64,000 nucleotides of DNA from Paracoccaceae bacterium (GTDB lineage Bacteria; Pseudomonadota; Alphaproteobacteria; Rhodobacterales; Rhodobacteraceae): NCBI GenBank assembly GCA_022823605.1, contig JAJEHS010000008.1, positions 310,001 to 374,000 on the forward strand, in the 5' to 3' direction. Below, piece after piece: positions 39,001 to 48,828 of this stretch. Numbering within the stretch: the stretch's first letter is position 1; each line of letters opens with the position of its first letter. A model generated the notes under the pieces. The model saw only the letters and a list, made by a program, of their open reading frames with translations, searched no databases and was not told the DNA's origin. The translations under genes were made by a program, and so were the position numbers.

Positions 39001-41441
39001 ATATCAAGATATTGGTCAACTGCTTTGATAAAGTAATTTGCTGCATCACCTGCTGATATCTCTAACGCTTCCTGGCTCCTTGAGGCACAGTCGGCTGGTG
39101 TTAGAAGGGAGTAACCACCCAAACTATCAATCGAAATAAAGGTATTGCCTTCGTTGTAAGTAACTTCAGGATAGGTCCAAGATGTCAACTTTTTTCGAAG
39201 GTCACCAAATTCCATCGAAATATCTGACTCATGAGAGGAAGCTAGCACACTTTCAATAAATTCTGATAAAGCAAAGATTTTGCTTTGCATTTCTGCCAAT
39301 CGAAAGGGATGCCATGGTGTTATAATGGCAGAATTTTCAGTGGAAAAAATTATTCCAATTCGAGCAGCACATGTTTGTAATTTTCTTTTAAGATTGTATT
39401 CCAGATCCGGGCTTCTGCACGATTTGCAAAATTCACCAAAGGCATTGGCCTGTGCGATAATTGATTTGGAACCATAGCCTTTGTCAACCCAGGGTTTATA
39501 AGAAATTTTATTAAGAGCCTTTGAATATAATTTTAAAAATTTATCTAGGGCAGTAGTAATCTCCTCCACAACAGATTGTTTGACCAATTTGTCATTCAAG
39601 GATTTTGCCAACTCTTGTTTTACAATATGAATTAGATCTTGGCTTTTTTCTTTTGATACTTCGAAAACTCGTCCGGATCCACCCCCTGAAACATCATAAA
39701 AAGTATTACGATCCTGTAGTGATATAGGTGATAAACTGCCTTCTAGAGGAGTAATTATATTAGTGGAGAAGTAACCCAATTCATATTTCCTGGCCTGCAT
39801 TAAATCTTTGAAATCCTTAACGAGGGAAAGAGTTATAGGTTCTTGTTTTACATTTGATCCTGGTTGCCAAGTAGCTTTGATCCGGGGTGTATTGTTGAGG
39901 ATACGCTTAATATCCTTTGCTTCTTCTAATTCAGAATTGTCTATAAGATATAACTCAAGCTCAACGGTTCTTCCTTCTTTGGTAGTGAAAGTCTTGTCAT
40001 GTCCTATCTCGAAACATTCATCCAATTGGAAAATAATATTTTTACCCAAATGTTTGTAAATCGAACCAAGTTCAAATTGGAACAACTTTAATACTTCATG
40101 ATCTTTACTTTCCCAATAATCGGCTTTATTGGGATGTGAACTCCTTATCAAAATACAAGGGTTATCTATTTCTTCCAATGCTTCTTCACCTGTTTTGAAT
40201 AGTGCTTCAAAACCATCCAACAGTAACAGCAACAGATCTTGACCGGAAACTTCTTTTCGAAAAACCCGTCCTTGCCAAACCCTAAACAGACGCACATTGG
40301 GTGCGTTATATAATCGCTCCTTCCATTTTTCAAAAAAACGAACCTCGAATTCTGGATTTGGTGTAAAAGCATCACTTCCCATTACATTGAGGTAATCTTC
40401 TTCCTCACTTTCTAAATCCTCATGAAAATTCCCTTTCAAATAATTTAGTGTTTGCACTCCGATGGTGGTGGTTCGAGGCTTGCTATTTCCCGTAAAGATT
40501 TTGTTTCCAACTTCACCCCAGTTCACTTTTTCGCAAAAGTCCCTTTGGGATTTGAGCCAAGTTCCTGGTCTTATCTGGTTGGCATCGTCTATCAGATTTT
40601 GAGTTATTTCCAGACAGGCAGTCAATTCAGGGTTGTTTCCCACTTCAAAGCTATCAATGGAATCCTGTATCTCTTCAATAACTACACGTTCATGCTTCGG
40701 TGTAAACAGACCAACATAAACCCCTACTTGATTCTTCGCCACCTCAAAAGCTTTTTTGAATTTATCATGAGAGGGAGTTTTTTGTTCTCGGTTGAACCTT
40801 GGTAGTTCTGTAATACCAAAAATAGGTATATGCAAAGCAGGTGCTGCCTTGTTCAATCTTGTATCTACCAGATCACTAAAACCCTGCTTTTTTATTTCAA
40901 AAATAAAATCCACCCATCGGTCAAGATCAATATAAATCTCTGAATCCTTTAGACCGATTAGTGCAGATCGAAGATAATCGTTTTGTAACTCAGATGCTCC
41001 CAGCAGGGAAACCCAACCTTCAATTTCATTAATAATAAGGTTTTCATCAATAACTGAAACTTGGCCCAAACTAGATCCAACTTTGTTTCGTTCAGAATCG
41101 GTAGGAGCAAAAATTAATATGCCTGCACCGTCAAAATTACGCCAATGTGTAGCAGATTCTGTTGATAAATATTTCTCATCAACTGTTAATTGATCTGATA
41201 CATCAGGATGAATTTGAAAATGTATTTTTTTGTTATTGATCAATTCAGGCAATTTACCTACGATACCTTCAAGGTATACGGCAGATAAACCCGCAAGCAT
41301 AAAAATTACTCTATTGTCATCACTTGTTTCCTGTGTTGATTTATTAATATAGTCTACAACAATCTCTCCGACTAAACCTCCCTTTTCCTGACAATTTTCA
41401 CCTTTACGGGAATCCACTATGTGCAGAGAATCTTTAGACAT
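36003..41441 (-). CDS. sspH: SspH-like FtsK/HerA-type ATPase of phosphorothioation defence
   Basis: A very large protein (1812 aa). The C-terminal part is an FtsK/HerA-like motor: Walker A GETGSGKG (near 1565), Walker B VLIHDEMGSW (near 1670), then LILITQRADKDAIP. The long N-terminal region is not recognisable as a known domain by eye and may be the DNA-damaging or sensing part. It ends the ssp operon, matching the position of the DptH-like SspH. SspFGH in other bacteria attacks DNA that lacks phosphorothioate and blocks phage replication; the function here is by analogy. Confidence 0.78.
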   Translation of the reverse strand: MSKDSLHIVDSRKGENCQEKGGLVGEIVVDYINKSTQETSDDNRVIFMLAGLSAVYLEGIVGKLPELINNKKIHFQIHPDVSDQLTVDEKYLSTESATHWRNFDGAGILIFAPTDSERNKVGSSLGQVSVIDENLIINEIEGWVSLLGASELQNDYLRSALIGLKDSEIYIDLDRWVDFIFEIKKQGFSDLVDTRLNKAAPALHIPIFGITELPRFNREQKTPSHDKFKKAFEVAKNQVGVYVGLFTPKHERVVIEEIQDSIDSFEVGNNPELTACLEITQNLIDDANQIRPGTWLKSQRDFCEKVNWGEVGNKIFTGNSKPRTTTIGVQTLNYLKGNFHEDLESEEEDYLNVMGSDAFTPNPEFEVRFFEKWKERLYNAPNVRLFRVWQGRVFRKEVSGQDLLLLLLDGFEALFKTGEEALEEIDNPCILIRSSHPNKADYWESKDHEVLKLFQFELGSIYKHLGKNIIFQLDECFEIGHDKTFTTKEGRTVELELYLIDNSELEEAKDIKRILNNTPRIKATWQPGSNVKQEPITLSLVKDFKDLMQARKYELGYFSTNIITPLEGSLSPISLQDRNTFYDVSGGGSGRVFEVSKEKSQDLIHIVKQELAKSLNDKLVKQSVVEEITTALDKFLKLYSKALNKISYKPWVDKGYGSKSIIAQANAFGEFCKSCRSPDLEYNLKRKLQTCAARIGIIFSTENSAIITPWHPFRLAEMQSKIFALSEFIESVLASSHESDISMEFGDLRKKLTSWTYPEVTYNEGNTFISIDSLGGYSLLTPADCASRSQEALEISAGDAANYFIKAVDQYLDIHPHEVANLSISIYYSESESLPSKVSDLLAARFHKDKDLRCDLIISHRDQVRLQEIFRNQNRILRTGEIGDNVKAILTRLRVDVRSHNHTSGSNEVRDVDLLFLHESISKYSHNSWEVLQQEPDQISNNFEISYVDIPRRMITEDGINNSITYQTCPKLPEAINEYHGMLYELDKQVNLPEGKRAYFLSRINANGKEVKDLIEEAHNIANWVVTFDRSISRRVLEQNHIKIIQDISIPDAENRVIISASKIEEELEENLTSKITNTCQIPSDDSQKIANFVMEDIMSIAGQKLLAAIRNDNILNEILGLCLLKSRLLASLPENTKPLWISLDDFHGWITSGKGKIADLLGISVSEDEQGFNVYLQVGEAKFISKYNQANETRDAEKQVDITLKNIRRSFIDNKNPINLKSWCSRLERLLISQEIQFSQIGDSKFRTKFLESLRNGEVNFHICGDSVICLHNDDDMDTCEKDTTKPYLRTHVISRYKIKSHLLQVLQGNLPADPELKDVSWYSGVSTPVVDPSPLQNTNGKDERPDDGKVETKTTPLPKPPDQVDEDVETKHEKLEIEPTPPYEIIPDPLPVNSIIPKPVLDVLKTISNENNEDFKDKDSVKWAEKICSDIQKALSDFSIRAEFADDNKFRLTPNGVLVTFKGNYTLTLKSAEAKKSEFLTTYGLEVSDILPGTGTITFFIKREKRSLVPLGNSLIRFHPREDLSENNFFNLLIGSLEDEDGNLPLNLKGEFAEFEQHAPHTLIAGETGSGKGVLIQNLILQLITFNHPDNLDLYLIDPKMGVDFIWVDKAPHLKKSIITDSIEAEQILSTLVSVMDKRYQKLRTMRVNNIDDYNDKVNPKERLSRIVLIHDEMGSWMAENEDYKKVVLSTASSLGMKARAAGIHLILITQRADKDAIPPKLRDNLGNRLCLRVNSKAGSELVLGCGGAERLLGKGHIACKFTNQNPPSGRNFFVAQVPYAEQDQIALIAECAINYWKGKGSNQSLDKDY

Positions 41442-41479
41442 ACAAAATTCGCATGAAATCTGAACTAATAAGATTAAAA

Positions 41480-43042
41480 TTAAGCATTTTGGCTCCTGAA
41501 AGGGTTAATTACAAAAGCACAATCATCGGAAAGTCGTTTGGTGAGGGCAAGTTTGGTCATACGTTTTTCCATCGCACTTAGATTCTCCTCAAAGCACTTA
41601 TTACTGATGGGTATTTTAGGATAAGCTTTTCTAGCTTCGGTTGGTCCGATAACAAGATTATAGGTTTCGTAGAGTTTGGCCAAAAACTCGCCTAGTTCAA
41701 TAGTGTCAGCAACTTCAGCCATTACTAGGGCAATGATCATCAGGTCATCCATGGCAAACCAGGTTCCAAGGCTTCCCCGGGAAGTACAAATTCCTATTTG
41801 CTTAGAAAGTGACAATATATACCTGTTGGCATTGTTATGGCTACGTCTTTGGGCCTTGTTGATAAAGGACTTAAGCACTTCATCATGGGATATTCCATCA
41901 TAGCTTCGACTGTTACCAACATTGCAATCAAAGAGTTTATATATTACTTCAGCTGCTTTATTTCCGTCTTCCATGTAGCAGGCTGTTTCCCAATCCTTAT
42001 CTGATTCTATCTTGTTTGTAATGAATGATTTCACAGCATCGTTTTGCAGGTCTCTGTGTAAATTCAGATTATTCCTAGCTGCTTGTCTAAGTTGATAATT
42101 ATTGCCATCGGTAAGATCGATTAAAAAGGGTTCTACTCTGGAGCGATCAGTTATTTCTTTTGACCTTTCAGCCAGATATAAAATCAAATTCAATCCCGTA
42201 ATGCGGAATAAGGGATCAAATAAGTGACTTCCCGTTAGCAACTTTTGTTCTAGAATTTTGATCCAAGATCTTGCGAGACGATTGTATGATTTATGATGTA
42301 TATAAGGGAGGTATCCGATCTCTGTAGTTGATGATCCAAAACTATCTGTAGGTGACAGGGATTTGGCCATTTTATTGTATGGATCATTACATCCCAGTAG
42401 TCTTTCTTGTATTAATTTTTGAACTTCATTGCGTTGATCAGACCTGTTTAACATTAAATAAACAAGTTCTCCCCCACGTCCAAAAAAGCGGCGATCTGCA
42501 GTCCAATTTCCTTTTGCCTCACGGAAATCGGGTAAAATCATGTCCGGTCCGGTTATACACAAGAATTTTGAAGTCCATCGCCTCTTATTCATTACATCAA
42601 GTTCCATGGATTGAACTAATCTGACAGCTTGAAGCAGCTCATCCAAGTCATCGAATTTTTCATCAAGATAATGAAAATGGTCTTCCAGACTGCTTAATGA
42701 TGTGAAATGGTTTTTTGTCTTTCTTTTCCAAGCTTCCCATTTATTATCTTGCGCTAACAAAGGGTCGTTATTGATTTTGGCGAGATGCTGGTCCTTAAAC
42801 AACAAATATCTAACTCTTTGTTTATAGGGAAGGGTGTAATGGATACGTTCGTGACTTCTGCTAGTTGGGTCAGGCATTTTAGTCCCGAGAGGCACTTTAT
42901 TGATAACGGTAAGTGCCTCAAGAAGTATCATGTACCCCTCTTGATCAGTGTTTAGTCTATGACCATACATTTCCTCCTGGACACGCATATCCAAATTACT
43001 TTTTATGTGAAAGTGAAGTTTTTTCTGGGACTGTAATTCCAT
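41480..43042 (-). CDS. sspG: SspG-like protein of phosphorothioation defence
   Basis: A 520-aa protein, mostly helical and rich in charged residues, with no motif I can name. The assignment rests on position between the SspF-like and SspH-like genes in a complete ssp cluster, as in DptFGH/SspFGH sets. It starts 9 nt after the SspF gene and is surely co-transcribed. It would act with SspF and SspH as the restriction part. Confidence 0.65.
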   Translation of the reverse strand: MELQSQKKLHFHIKSNLDMRVQEEMYGHRLNTDQEGYMILLEALTVINKVPLGTKMPDPTSRSHERIHYTLPYKQRVRYLLFKDQHLAKINNDPLLAQDNKWEAWKRKTKNHFTSLSSLEDHFHYLDEKFDDLDELLQAVRLVQSMELDVMNKRRWTSKFLCITGPDMILPDFREAKGNWTADRRFFGRGGELVYLMLNRSDQRNEVQKLIQERLLGCNDPYNKMAKSLSPTDSFGSSTTEIGYLPYIHHKSYNRLARSWIKILEQKLLTGSHLFDPLFRITGLNLILYLAERSKEITDRSRVEPFLIDLTDGNNYQLRQAARNNLNLHRDLQNDAVKSFITNKIESDKDWETACYMEDGNKAAEVIYKLFDCNVGNSRSYDGISHDEVLKSFINKAQRRSHNNANRYILSLSKQIGICTSRGSLGTWFAMDDLMIIALVMAEVADTIELGEFLAKLYETYNLVIGPTEARKAYPKIPISNKCFEENLSAMEKRMTKLALTKRLSDDCAFVINPFRSQNA

Positions 43043-43051
43043 GACTAACCT

Positions 43052-44824
43052 CTATTGGAGAACCCTGATGGGTTTTTCTTGTAAATTGCCATTTCTGCAC
43101 TCAACTTGCGAAGATAAATGACCACCACCGACCAATTCCATATGAAGTGCCATAATCTTGATTTGAAACCGCTGGACAGCCTGTTGAAAGTCGATAGGAA
43201 AGCTTGCTGGAAGTGAACCTTCAGAAATTCTCATCAGGTATTCAAAAAAGGTTGGTGTAATTTCGAAATCTACATTTTCCGCCCCGGTTTGGTTGTGTTT
43301 CACACTGATCAGCAATGGTTTTCCATACCCACCGCTATTGCAAATTTGTAAATAAATTTGGCCATATCTGCTTATGTCCATGCGGCGGGCCAACAATGTA
43401 CCTACCTCACCATTGAAAACCCCTGTTGGAGCAACTATCCAAACATTACTGGATGTATTGGTCAATTCTCCAGTCATCATCCGATTCAAACTCATAAAGA
43501 GATTCGATTTGAATTTCCTGAAGTCCTTGCCCTCTTGGGTGGGCATTGATAGTAGGCTCAAATATTCCCCTGCCCATTTATACTTTGTTAGATTCCAGCG
43601 GTTGGATATGGAAATAGAGTTTCCGAATTTGTTATTGGAAAAGAATAATCTTTGTCTTTGTGCAATAATTGCAGGGCGGAATTTTTTGCTGAATTTTCTT
43701 GGGTTTTCGAGATATCGATCAAGCTTCTTTTTGAATATGAAATCGCTATAGAATCCTTGAGGTAGAAAGGGTTCTTTTTTACTGATCAAGCCATGGTCAA
43801 AATAATTGTTGGTTTCATAACCAATTCCGAATTCTAACAAAGCTGAGAAAACCTTGAAATTTTGTTGAGCTTGTTTGCTGAGATTGGATCCAAATACGTT
43901 AGAATAAGGATTCGTAAATTCGTAATCACCATGTTTGGCTCTTTGTTTTGCCCGATTGCAATCCAAGAGTTCCATGTTGGTTTTATTTGCATTCTTCTGA
44001 TCCCCTAAGAGAATGTTGACAGCAAGAAGAATGAGTTGTCTAATTGATAGGTGGTTCCCATCAAATGCTGATAAATAAACCATCTCCTGAAGACGGTTTT
44101 GCATGGAATCCACCCCATCCTGTTTGAGTATCTGCAAGTTCATCCTTATTGGACAGGGAGTTTGTTCAGAATCCAATACAGGACAACCAATACAATCCTT
44201 CCACCCCAGGTGGTTTGTTATTTGATTGATGATTTCTATGAGGGTATTACCATTTGATTGCCTGGACATGTTGATGATATCAAACCTATCTTCACTGTCT
44301 TGACGTGTGTCATTCGACAGCATTTTTGCAATTTTTTGGTATAGCGATCTATTAGTACAACCTTCCCTAAAAAAACTCAATAAATGCCCGTCATTTACAC
44401 AAATCAAATAAAGGTTGGGGGAATCGTTTTGAAAAGAATCATAAATTCCAGGAAAAATTTCTTCCTTATGTGAATTGTTCAGTTCGCTGAGATCTTTTAT
44501 GATTGTTAATTTTCGACCATTATTTGGAATATTGATTTCAAAAGTTTTATCTGTGTTCCGCCAATTTTTTTCAAAATCCAATGTCTCCAATACTTTACGG
44601 GCAACGTAAGTCTTTCCATCTCCAGCCGTTCCAGTCAGAATAATTGACCTTGGGTTCTGAGATGTTAGGATTTTATGGATTTCACCAATGAGAGGTTGAT
44701 CTATTTCGAGGGGGGTACAACCAGTTTTTTTGGCCTGCTGGCTAACAAATTCGTCGTATATATTGTTTGACGATGCGGTTGGGCCATAGGCCGCAAGAAA
44801 ATCTACAAGTGGGTTCTTCTTCAT
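43052..44824 (-). CDS. sspF: SspF/DptF-like ATPase of phosphorothioation defence
   Basis: A 590-aa P-loop protein with Walker A GTAGDGKT (65-72). A cysteine cluster (CIGCPVLDSEQTPC) near the middle may bind zinc. The overall plan fits DptF-like proteins of phosphorothioation-dependent restriction. It sits 6 nt after sspD, linking the modification and restriction parts in one operon. Confidence 0.72.
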   Translation of the reverse strand: MKKNPLVDFLAAYGPTASSNNIYDEFVSQQAKKTGCTPLEIDQPLIGEIHKILTSQNPRSIILTGTAGDGKTYVARKVLETLDFEKNWRNTDKTFEINIPNNGRKLTIIKDLSELNNSHKEEIFPGIYDSFQNDSPNLYLICVNDGHLLSFFREGCTNRSLYQKIAKMLSNDTRQDSEDRFDIINMSRQSNGNTLIEIINQITNHLGWKDCIGCPVLDSEQTPCPIRMNLQILKQDGVDSMQNRLQEMVYLSAFDGNHLSIRQLILLAVNILLGDQKNANKTNMELLDCNRAKQRAKHGDYEFTNPYSNVFGSNLSKQAQQNFKVFSALLEFGIGYETNNYFDHGLISKKEPFLPQGFYSDFIFKKKLDRYLENPRKFSKKFRPAIIAQRQRLFFSNNKFGNSISISNRWNLTKYKWAGEYLSLLSMPTQEGKDFRKFKSNLFMSLNRMMTGELTNTSSNVWIVAPTGVFNGEVGTLLARRMDISRYGQIYLQICNSGGYGKPLLISVKHNQTGAENVDFEITPTFFEYLMRISEGSLPASFPIDFQQAVQRFQIKIMALHMELVGGGHLSSQVECRNGNLQEKPIRVLQ

Positions 44825-44830
44825 CAGTCC

Positions 44831-45661
44831 TCACAAATGGCAGATAGCGCAACCATCTTCTGCTTCTTTTGTTTCATAACGGGTCTCCAAGGCTTCTACA
44901 TCTTCCAGCGAACGGCCACGGACCCAAGTGAATTTCTTGCCGTTTTCCTTGATTTTTTCGTATTTCTTGGCTGCTTCAAACAGCTCGGGATGATTTTCTT
45001 TCAAGCCCTGCCATTCGCCTATTTGCTGGTAAAAACAGAAAAAACACCCTGACCGGGAACGCCATGAGTAATAAGGAGGAAGTCCCAGGCCACTATTGAT
45101 CAACAGATACTTTACCTCGGCAATACCAAAGCCAACATCTTTTAGGGGATAAATAGGAATGATATTGTTTTTGTCCGAGAATTTAACCGGCTTTGCACCC
45201 TTTGGGCCAGGGCCAGAGGCAGTATAACCCTTGCGGTTTTCATCCGCTCTTATACCGATATAGGAATAAGCCTTGTCATCCCCCACGAAATGTTCGAATG
45301 GCTGAATTTTGAGGTGTCGTGTACACCATCTTGCCTGAGGGCTTGGTAGGTAACCGGAATAAACTTCGTTGAGGATTACATCAAAGGGAACTCGCCTTCC
45401 CCCTTTGGAGCGAACATTCAACTTGGGAAGATCAAGTGCGGTTACTCGGTTAATTTCTATGCCGAAAACAACCTCGAAGCGCTTGAGATAGTTATACGTT
45501 TCGGGAAGTTCAGTTCCGGTGTCGGTAAAGATAAATTCCAAGGGCAAATCACTATGATTTTCAATCATGTAAATGGCAAGTGCCGTAGAATCCTTACCCC
45601 CACTAAGAGGAACGATATGCCTTCTTGAGGTATCATTTATGGCCTGTTGAAGTGTTGTCAT
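44831..45661 (-). CDS. sspD: SspD, PAPS reductase-like sulfurtransferase
   Basis: A 276-aa ATP-pyrophosphatase of the PAPS reductase family with PP-loop SGGKDS (20-25), RWCTRHLKIQP, and cysteines in GCFFCF and at the C-terminus (CAICHL) that may hold an iron-sulfur cluster. In SspABCD it activates DNA with ATP and passes sulfur to the backbone. I chose the ATG at 45661, which gives an ATGA overlap with the sspC stop; a frame extends 12 nt further upstream. Confidence 0.85.
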   Translation of the reverse strand: MTTLQQAINDTSRRHIVPLSGGKDSTALAIYMIENHSDLPLEFIFTDTGTELPETYNYLKRFEVVFGIEINRVTALDLPKLNVRSKGGRRVPFDVILNEVYSGYLPSPQARWCTRHLKIQPFEHFVGDDKAYSYIGIRADENRKGYTASGPGPKGAKPVKFSDKNNIIPIYPLKDVGFGIAEVKYLLINSGLGLPPYYSWRSRSGCFFCFYQQIGEWQGLKENHPELFEAAKKYEKIKENGKKFTWVRGRSLEDVEALETRYETKEAEDGCAICHL

Positions 45662-48600
45662 TCGAGCGACCAATCATTGTATATTTCGTGGATAATCTGT
45701 TTGAGGTTTTCTTCACCGATTTTACTGTCAAACTGATCGATGAAGCTTGTAATACGGTTCTTTACAATTGAATTGAGTTCAGATGTGTATTCATCTGTGG
45801 TCAAGATACTTGTTTCAATGTTGTCGAGGGTTTGATGCAAATGATCCCGAAACGACTTTAGATCTGAATTAATCCAGTCATCAGGACCTTTTCCAAGTAG
45901 AATTACACTGAGAATAGTTATGTAACCCTTTTCCCCATTAGGATTTGTTGAGGCTTGCTTCGAATGTTTCAGTACACCATTGGCAATATGATCTAGGGTG
46001 TTGACAACATTCAGATTTTGAGGAATTGATCCACACCACCTTTCGGCAGCTTCCAGCAGGGGTAAATGTTTGCCTGAAATTCTTGCGTTAAATAACGAGG
46101 TTGCGACATTTATTGCCTGCTTGAAGTATAACTCGATAATGCCCTCGATTTCTTCCTTGCATTTTTTGAATTCCTCGACGGACTTTTTGGACAGGGCATA
46201 ACCACCAATCACTCCAGGAAAATCCCGTTTCAAAAATCTGAGAGGATCGAAATCAATAACGTTCAACAGGGCCTGGATCTTGTTTGTATTGTTACTTAAC
46301 CCTTGATTGATCAAGGCTTCTGGAGGTAGGCTGGAACGCCATGCAATCAGATTGTCATAGAAGGTACGGATTCGGTCAGTCTCTTCCCTACAATCCTGTG
46401 TATTGAACAGACTGTTCAGATCCTGCAAGTTCCTCAATTGGTTTGCTGAGAGCTGATAAACCGTCAATGTAAATTGTTCGGGTTTGGAGCAAACTTCTTC
46501 AATTGTGCTGGGCTGTATATCATCCAGATAACGCAAATGGCCGTTAATTTTTTCATGAATGGCAATCGTATTACCGAATGCCCTCAACCCAGCTGAAATC
46601 AAAAGCGGGAAAAGCCCTGCACGAACTCCAAGAGGTTCACTGGTGAGTAATTCAATCAATTTATCGAAGGATTTTTCTCGAGCTGATTGAACTGTAAAGA
46701 ACTGTTCTATGGCTAGCCAAACCGATTTTAAATTTTGATCTTCAAGTTCATCGGGACTAGCCCATCCCCAGATGTTATCTGCTTTTCGATACAAGCCGGT
46801 TTTTTCAAAAACCGTACGATAAATGGAGGCATCGGCAGAAGTTCTGCCATCATATCCAAGATGGGGAAGACCACTACGTTCTAACACAGCCAAATTGCAC
46901 CGCTTTCTGGCAGATTTGGTAACGCTTGAAACTTTGCGTCTTACAACTTGCTCGTTTTTTATAAGGGGCGTTTCAGGAAAACGACCTTCGAATAGTTTTG
47001 AAAGAATGTTGTTTGAATTTGATTGGTCCTGAATCTCATGGAAATGACGACCATGATACCAACATACCTTACCTTTGTCGGGGTTGAGAATCAGTTCCAG
47101 TTTTACCCTTAATGATGTTTCGGCTGATGATTGAAGAAATTCCAGTTCCTTGCTTAGGAGGGGGTTTTTAACAGCAAGTTCACTTTGCTCCAATAGGGAT
47201 ATAATCGCTTTCAACTCAAGGAAAGTAGGGATTAGATCAATTTCCTGGTCGGGAAACGCCACAATCCAGTGTTCCGGTAATCGAATTTTAAGGTCAATTT
47301 TGGATTTTCTCGTGCCATCAATTGCCAGAAGTACAACAGCATCTTCATTTCTATGCAGTCTAATCTGCTCCTTAAGCCAGTAGGTGTCACTCAATTGCGA
47401 TTTTGTAACATATTTTGGGTAAGCATATCTGGTTATGGCTCTTCTGTAATTGTATTCAGCTGCTAGAAATGGGTCTGGAGGAAATAACTCTTGTAACCCT
47501 TCTGCAAGGTCAAAATCATGGTATAATTTTGATATTTCCTCTGCAATGGCACTTTCAAGGTCATAATCAGTTCCATACCAAATTGAAATGTCGTCCGTAT
47601 TATGACGATAAAGCAGGATATTTTTGTTGATAAGGGTTTCAATTGCTTTATCCACATCGGAGTAATTGAGATTGCCACCCTCAACGAGTCCCACCCTGAG
47701 CTTATTCTTGTCTAGGTTGACCCTCTCGGAGTAATTCCCCAACTTTAATAGACTTATCGCCTTGATCACCTGGTGATGTAATTTATCCTTGGTTTGGGAC
47801 AAAGCGGCTTCCGTTTCAATAAACCGTCTGTAAGCACCACCAGGGCCAGTATCTCCAGCTAGGGAGGGGGCAAAGAAATCATAGATTTCATCTAGCCCCA
47901 CCAATTCTTTTCTCTTGGGTAGAATTATGGTTTCCAGCAGGAATTGTTGTATGGTTCTTTCGTTTTGTGCAAATCTGCTGGCGAGGTGAGGCAATGTTGC
48001 CAAGGAAGCTGGAGTGAGGGGGCTGGTTCTAGCCAGAACATCCAATACTGCCTTTTGGTTTAAGGTATTAAAATATCCTGCTTCCGATACGGTTTTTGCA
48101 ATTTTATTGAAGTTTTTCCTGCTGCTGGTCTTTAGAATATCCGCTATAAATTCAAGGGAATCACGCTCACTTTTTTCAAGCCTTATCGTTGCAAATCTAC
48201 CTTCTATTTTTTTCCAAATATTTTGTATCTCATGGGATGCACCCCGGACATAAAAGCCAAGATTCTTGTGCATCAATGTCGTGAAGGTAACGGTTGGGTT
48301 TGAAGCTCTAACAGCCCATTCAGCAAGTGTTTGGACATTGAGTAGGTCCTCTTGTCGACCCTCTCTTACCAAAGTCTCAAGATGGTGTCCAAACTCATCC
48401 CAAATAATAACAATCCGGTTATGGTTTTTGTATTTACATTTTAATTCCTTGATAACTTCGTTCAGATCGTCATTTTTGGGGAAACCCGCATGTTTGCATA
48501 ACAGTTCGGGTAGTAGGGGACAGTAGCCGCAAAGCGTGATAACTAAGTTTTGTTTTCCCTTGTTCTCAAACCCTGATTCCAACCCGTTGGAATACCCATT

Positions 48601-48828
48601 TATTCTATTCAGAACAACCGATTTAAGTTGCTTATCGTCTGAGAGGAGTGTCAGTCCAACGAGTGCAGAAAAGGATTTTCCCGAACCATATGGAGCAACC
48701 ACATGGTTTGCCGTACTGCCGTTACTTCCTATTATACCTCGTACAACTTCTAGGGATTGTTCAGTCGGCTTGTATAATTCCAGGACCTCTTGCCGTGCAA
48801 AATCCTGATACAGGTTGACGGATTTCAT
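45658..48828 (-). CDS. sspC: SspC, ATPase of DNA phosphorothioation
   Basis: A 1056-aa P-loop ATPase with Walker A APYGSGKS (45-52) and a Walker B-like VIIWDEFGHHLE (near 145). The remainder is long and helical. In SspABCD, SspC is the ATPase that works with the SspB nickase and SspD. The start overlaps the sspB stop (ATGA), and the stop overlaps the sspD start. Confidence 0.82.
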   Translation of the reverse strand: MKSVNLYQDFARQEVLELYKPTEQSLEVVRGIIGSNGSTANHVVAPYGSGKSFSALVGLTLLSDDKQLKSVVLNRINGYSNGLESGFENKGKQNLVITLCGYCPLLPELLCKHAGFPKNDDLNEVIKELKCKYKNHNRIVIIWDEFGHHLETLVREGRQEDLLNVQTLAEWAVRASNPTVTFTTLMHKNLGFYVRGASHEIQNIWKKIEGRFATIRLEKSERDSLEFIADILKTSSRKNFNKIAKTVSEAGYFNTLNQKAVLDVLARTSPLTPASLATLPHLASRFAQNERTIQQFLLETIILPKRKELVGLDEIYDFFAPSLAGDTGPGGAYRRFIETEAALSQTKDKLHHQVIKAISLLKLGNYSERVNLDKNKLRVGLVEGGNLNYSDVDKAIETLINKNILLYRHNTDDISIWYGTDYDLESAIAEEISKLYHDFDLAEGLQELFPPDPFLAAEYNYRRAITRYAYPKYVTKSQLSDTYWLKEQIRLHRNEDAVVLLAIDGTRKSKIDLKIRLPEHWIVAFPDQEIDLIPTFLELKAIISLLEQSELAVKNPLLSKELEFLQSSAETSLRVKLELILNPDKGKVCWYHGRHFHEIQDQSNSNNILSKLFEGRFPETPLIKNEQVVRRKVSSVTKSARKRCNLAVLERSGLPHLGYDGRTSADASIYRTVFEKTGLYRKADNIWGWASPDELEDQNLKSVWLAIEQFFTVQSAREKSFDKLIELLTSEPLGVRAGLFPLLISAGLRAFGNTIAIHEKINGHLRYLDDIQPSTIEEVCSKPEQFTLTVYQLSANQLRNLQDLNSLFNTQDCREETDRIRTFYDNLIAWRSSLPPEALINQGLSNNTNKIQALLNVIDFDPLRFLKRDFPGVIGGYALSKKSVEEFKKCKEEIEGIIELYFKQAINVATSLFNARISGKHLPLLEAAERWCGSIPQNLNVVNTLDHIANGVLKHSKQASTNPNGEKGYITILSVILLGKGPDDWINSDLKSFRDHLHQTLDNIETSILTTDEYTSELNSIVKNRITSFIDQFDSKIGEENLKQIIHEIYNDWSLE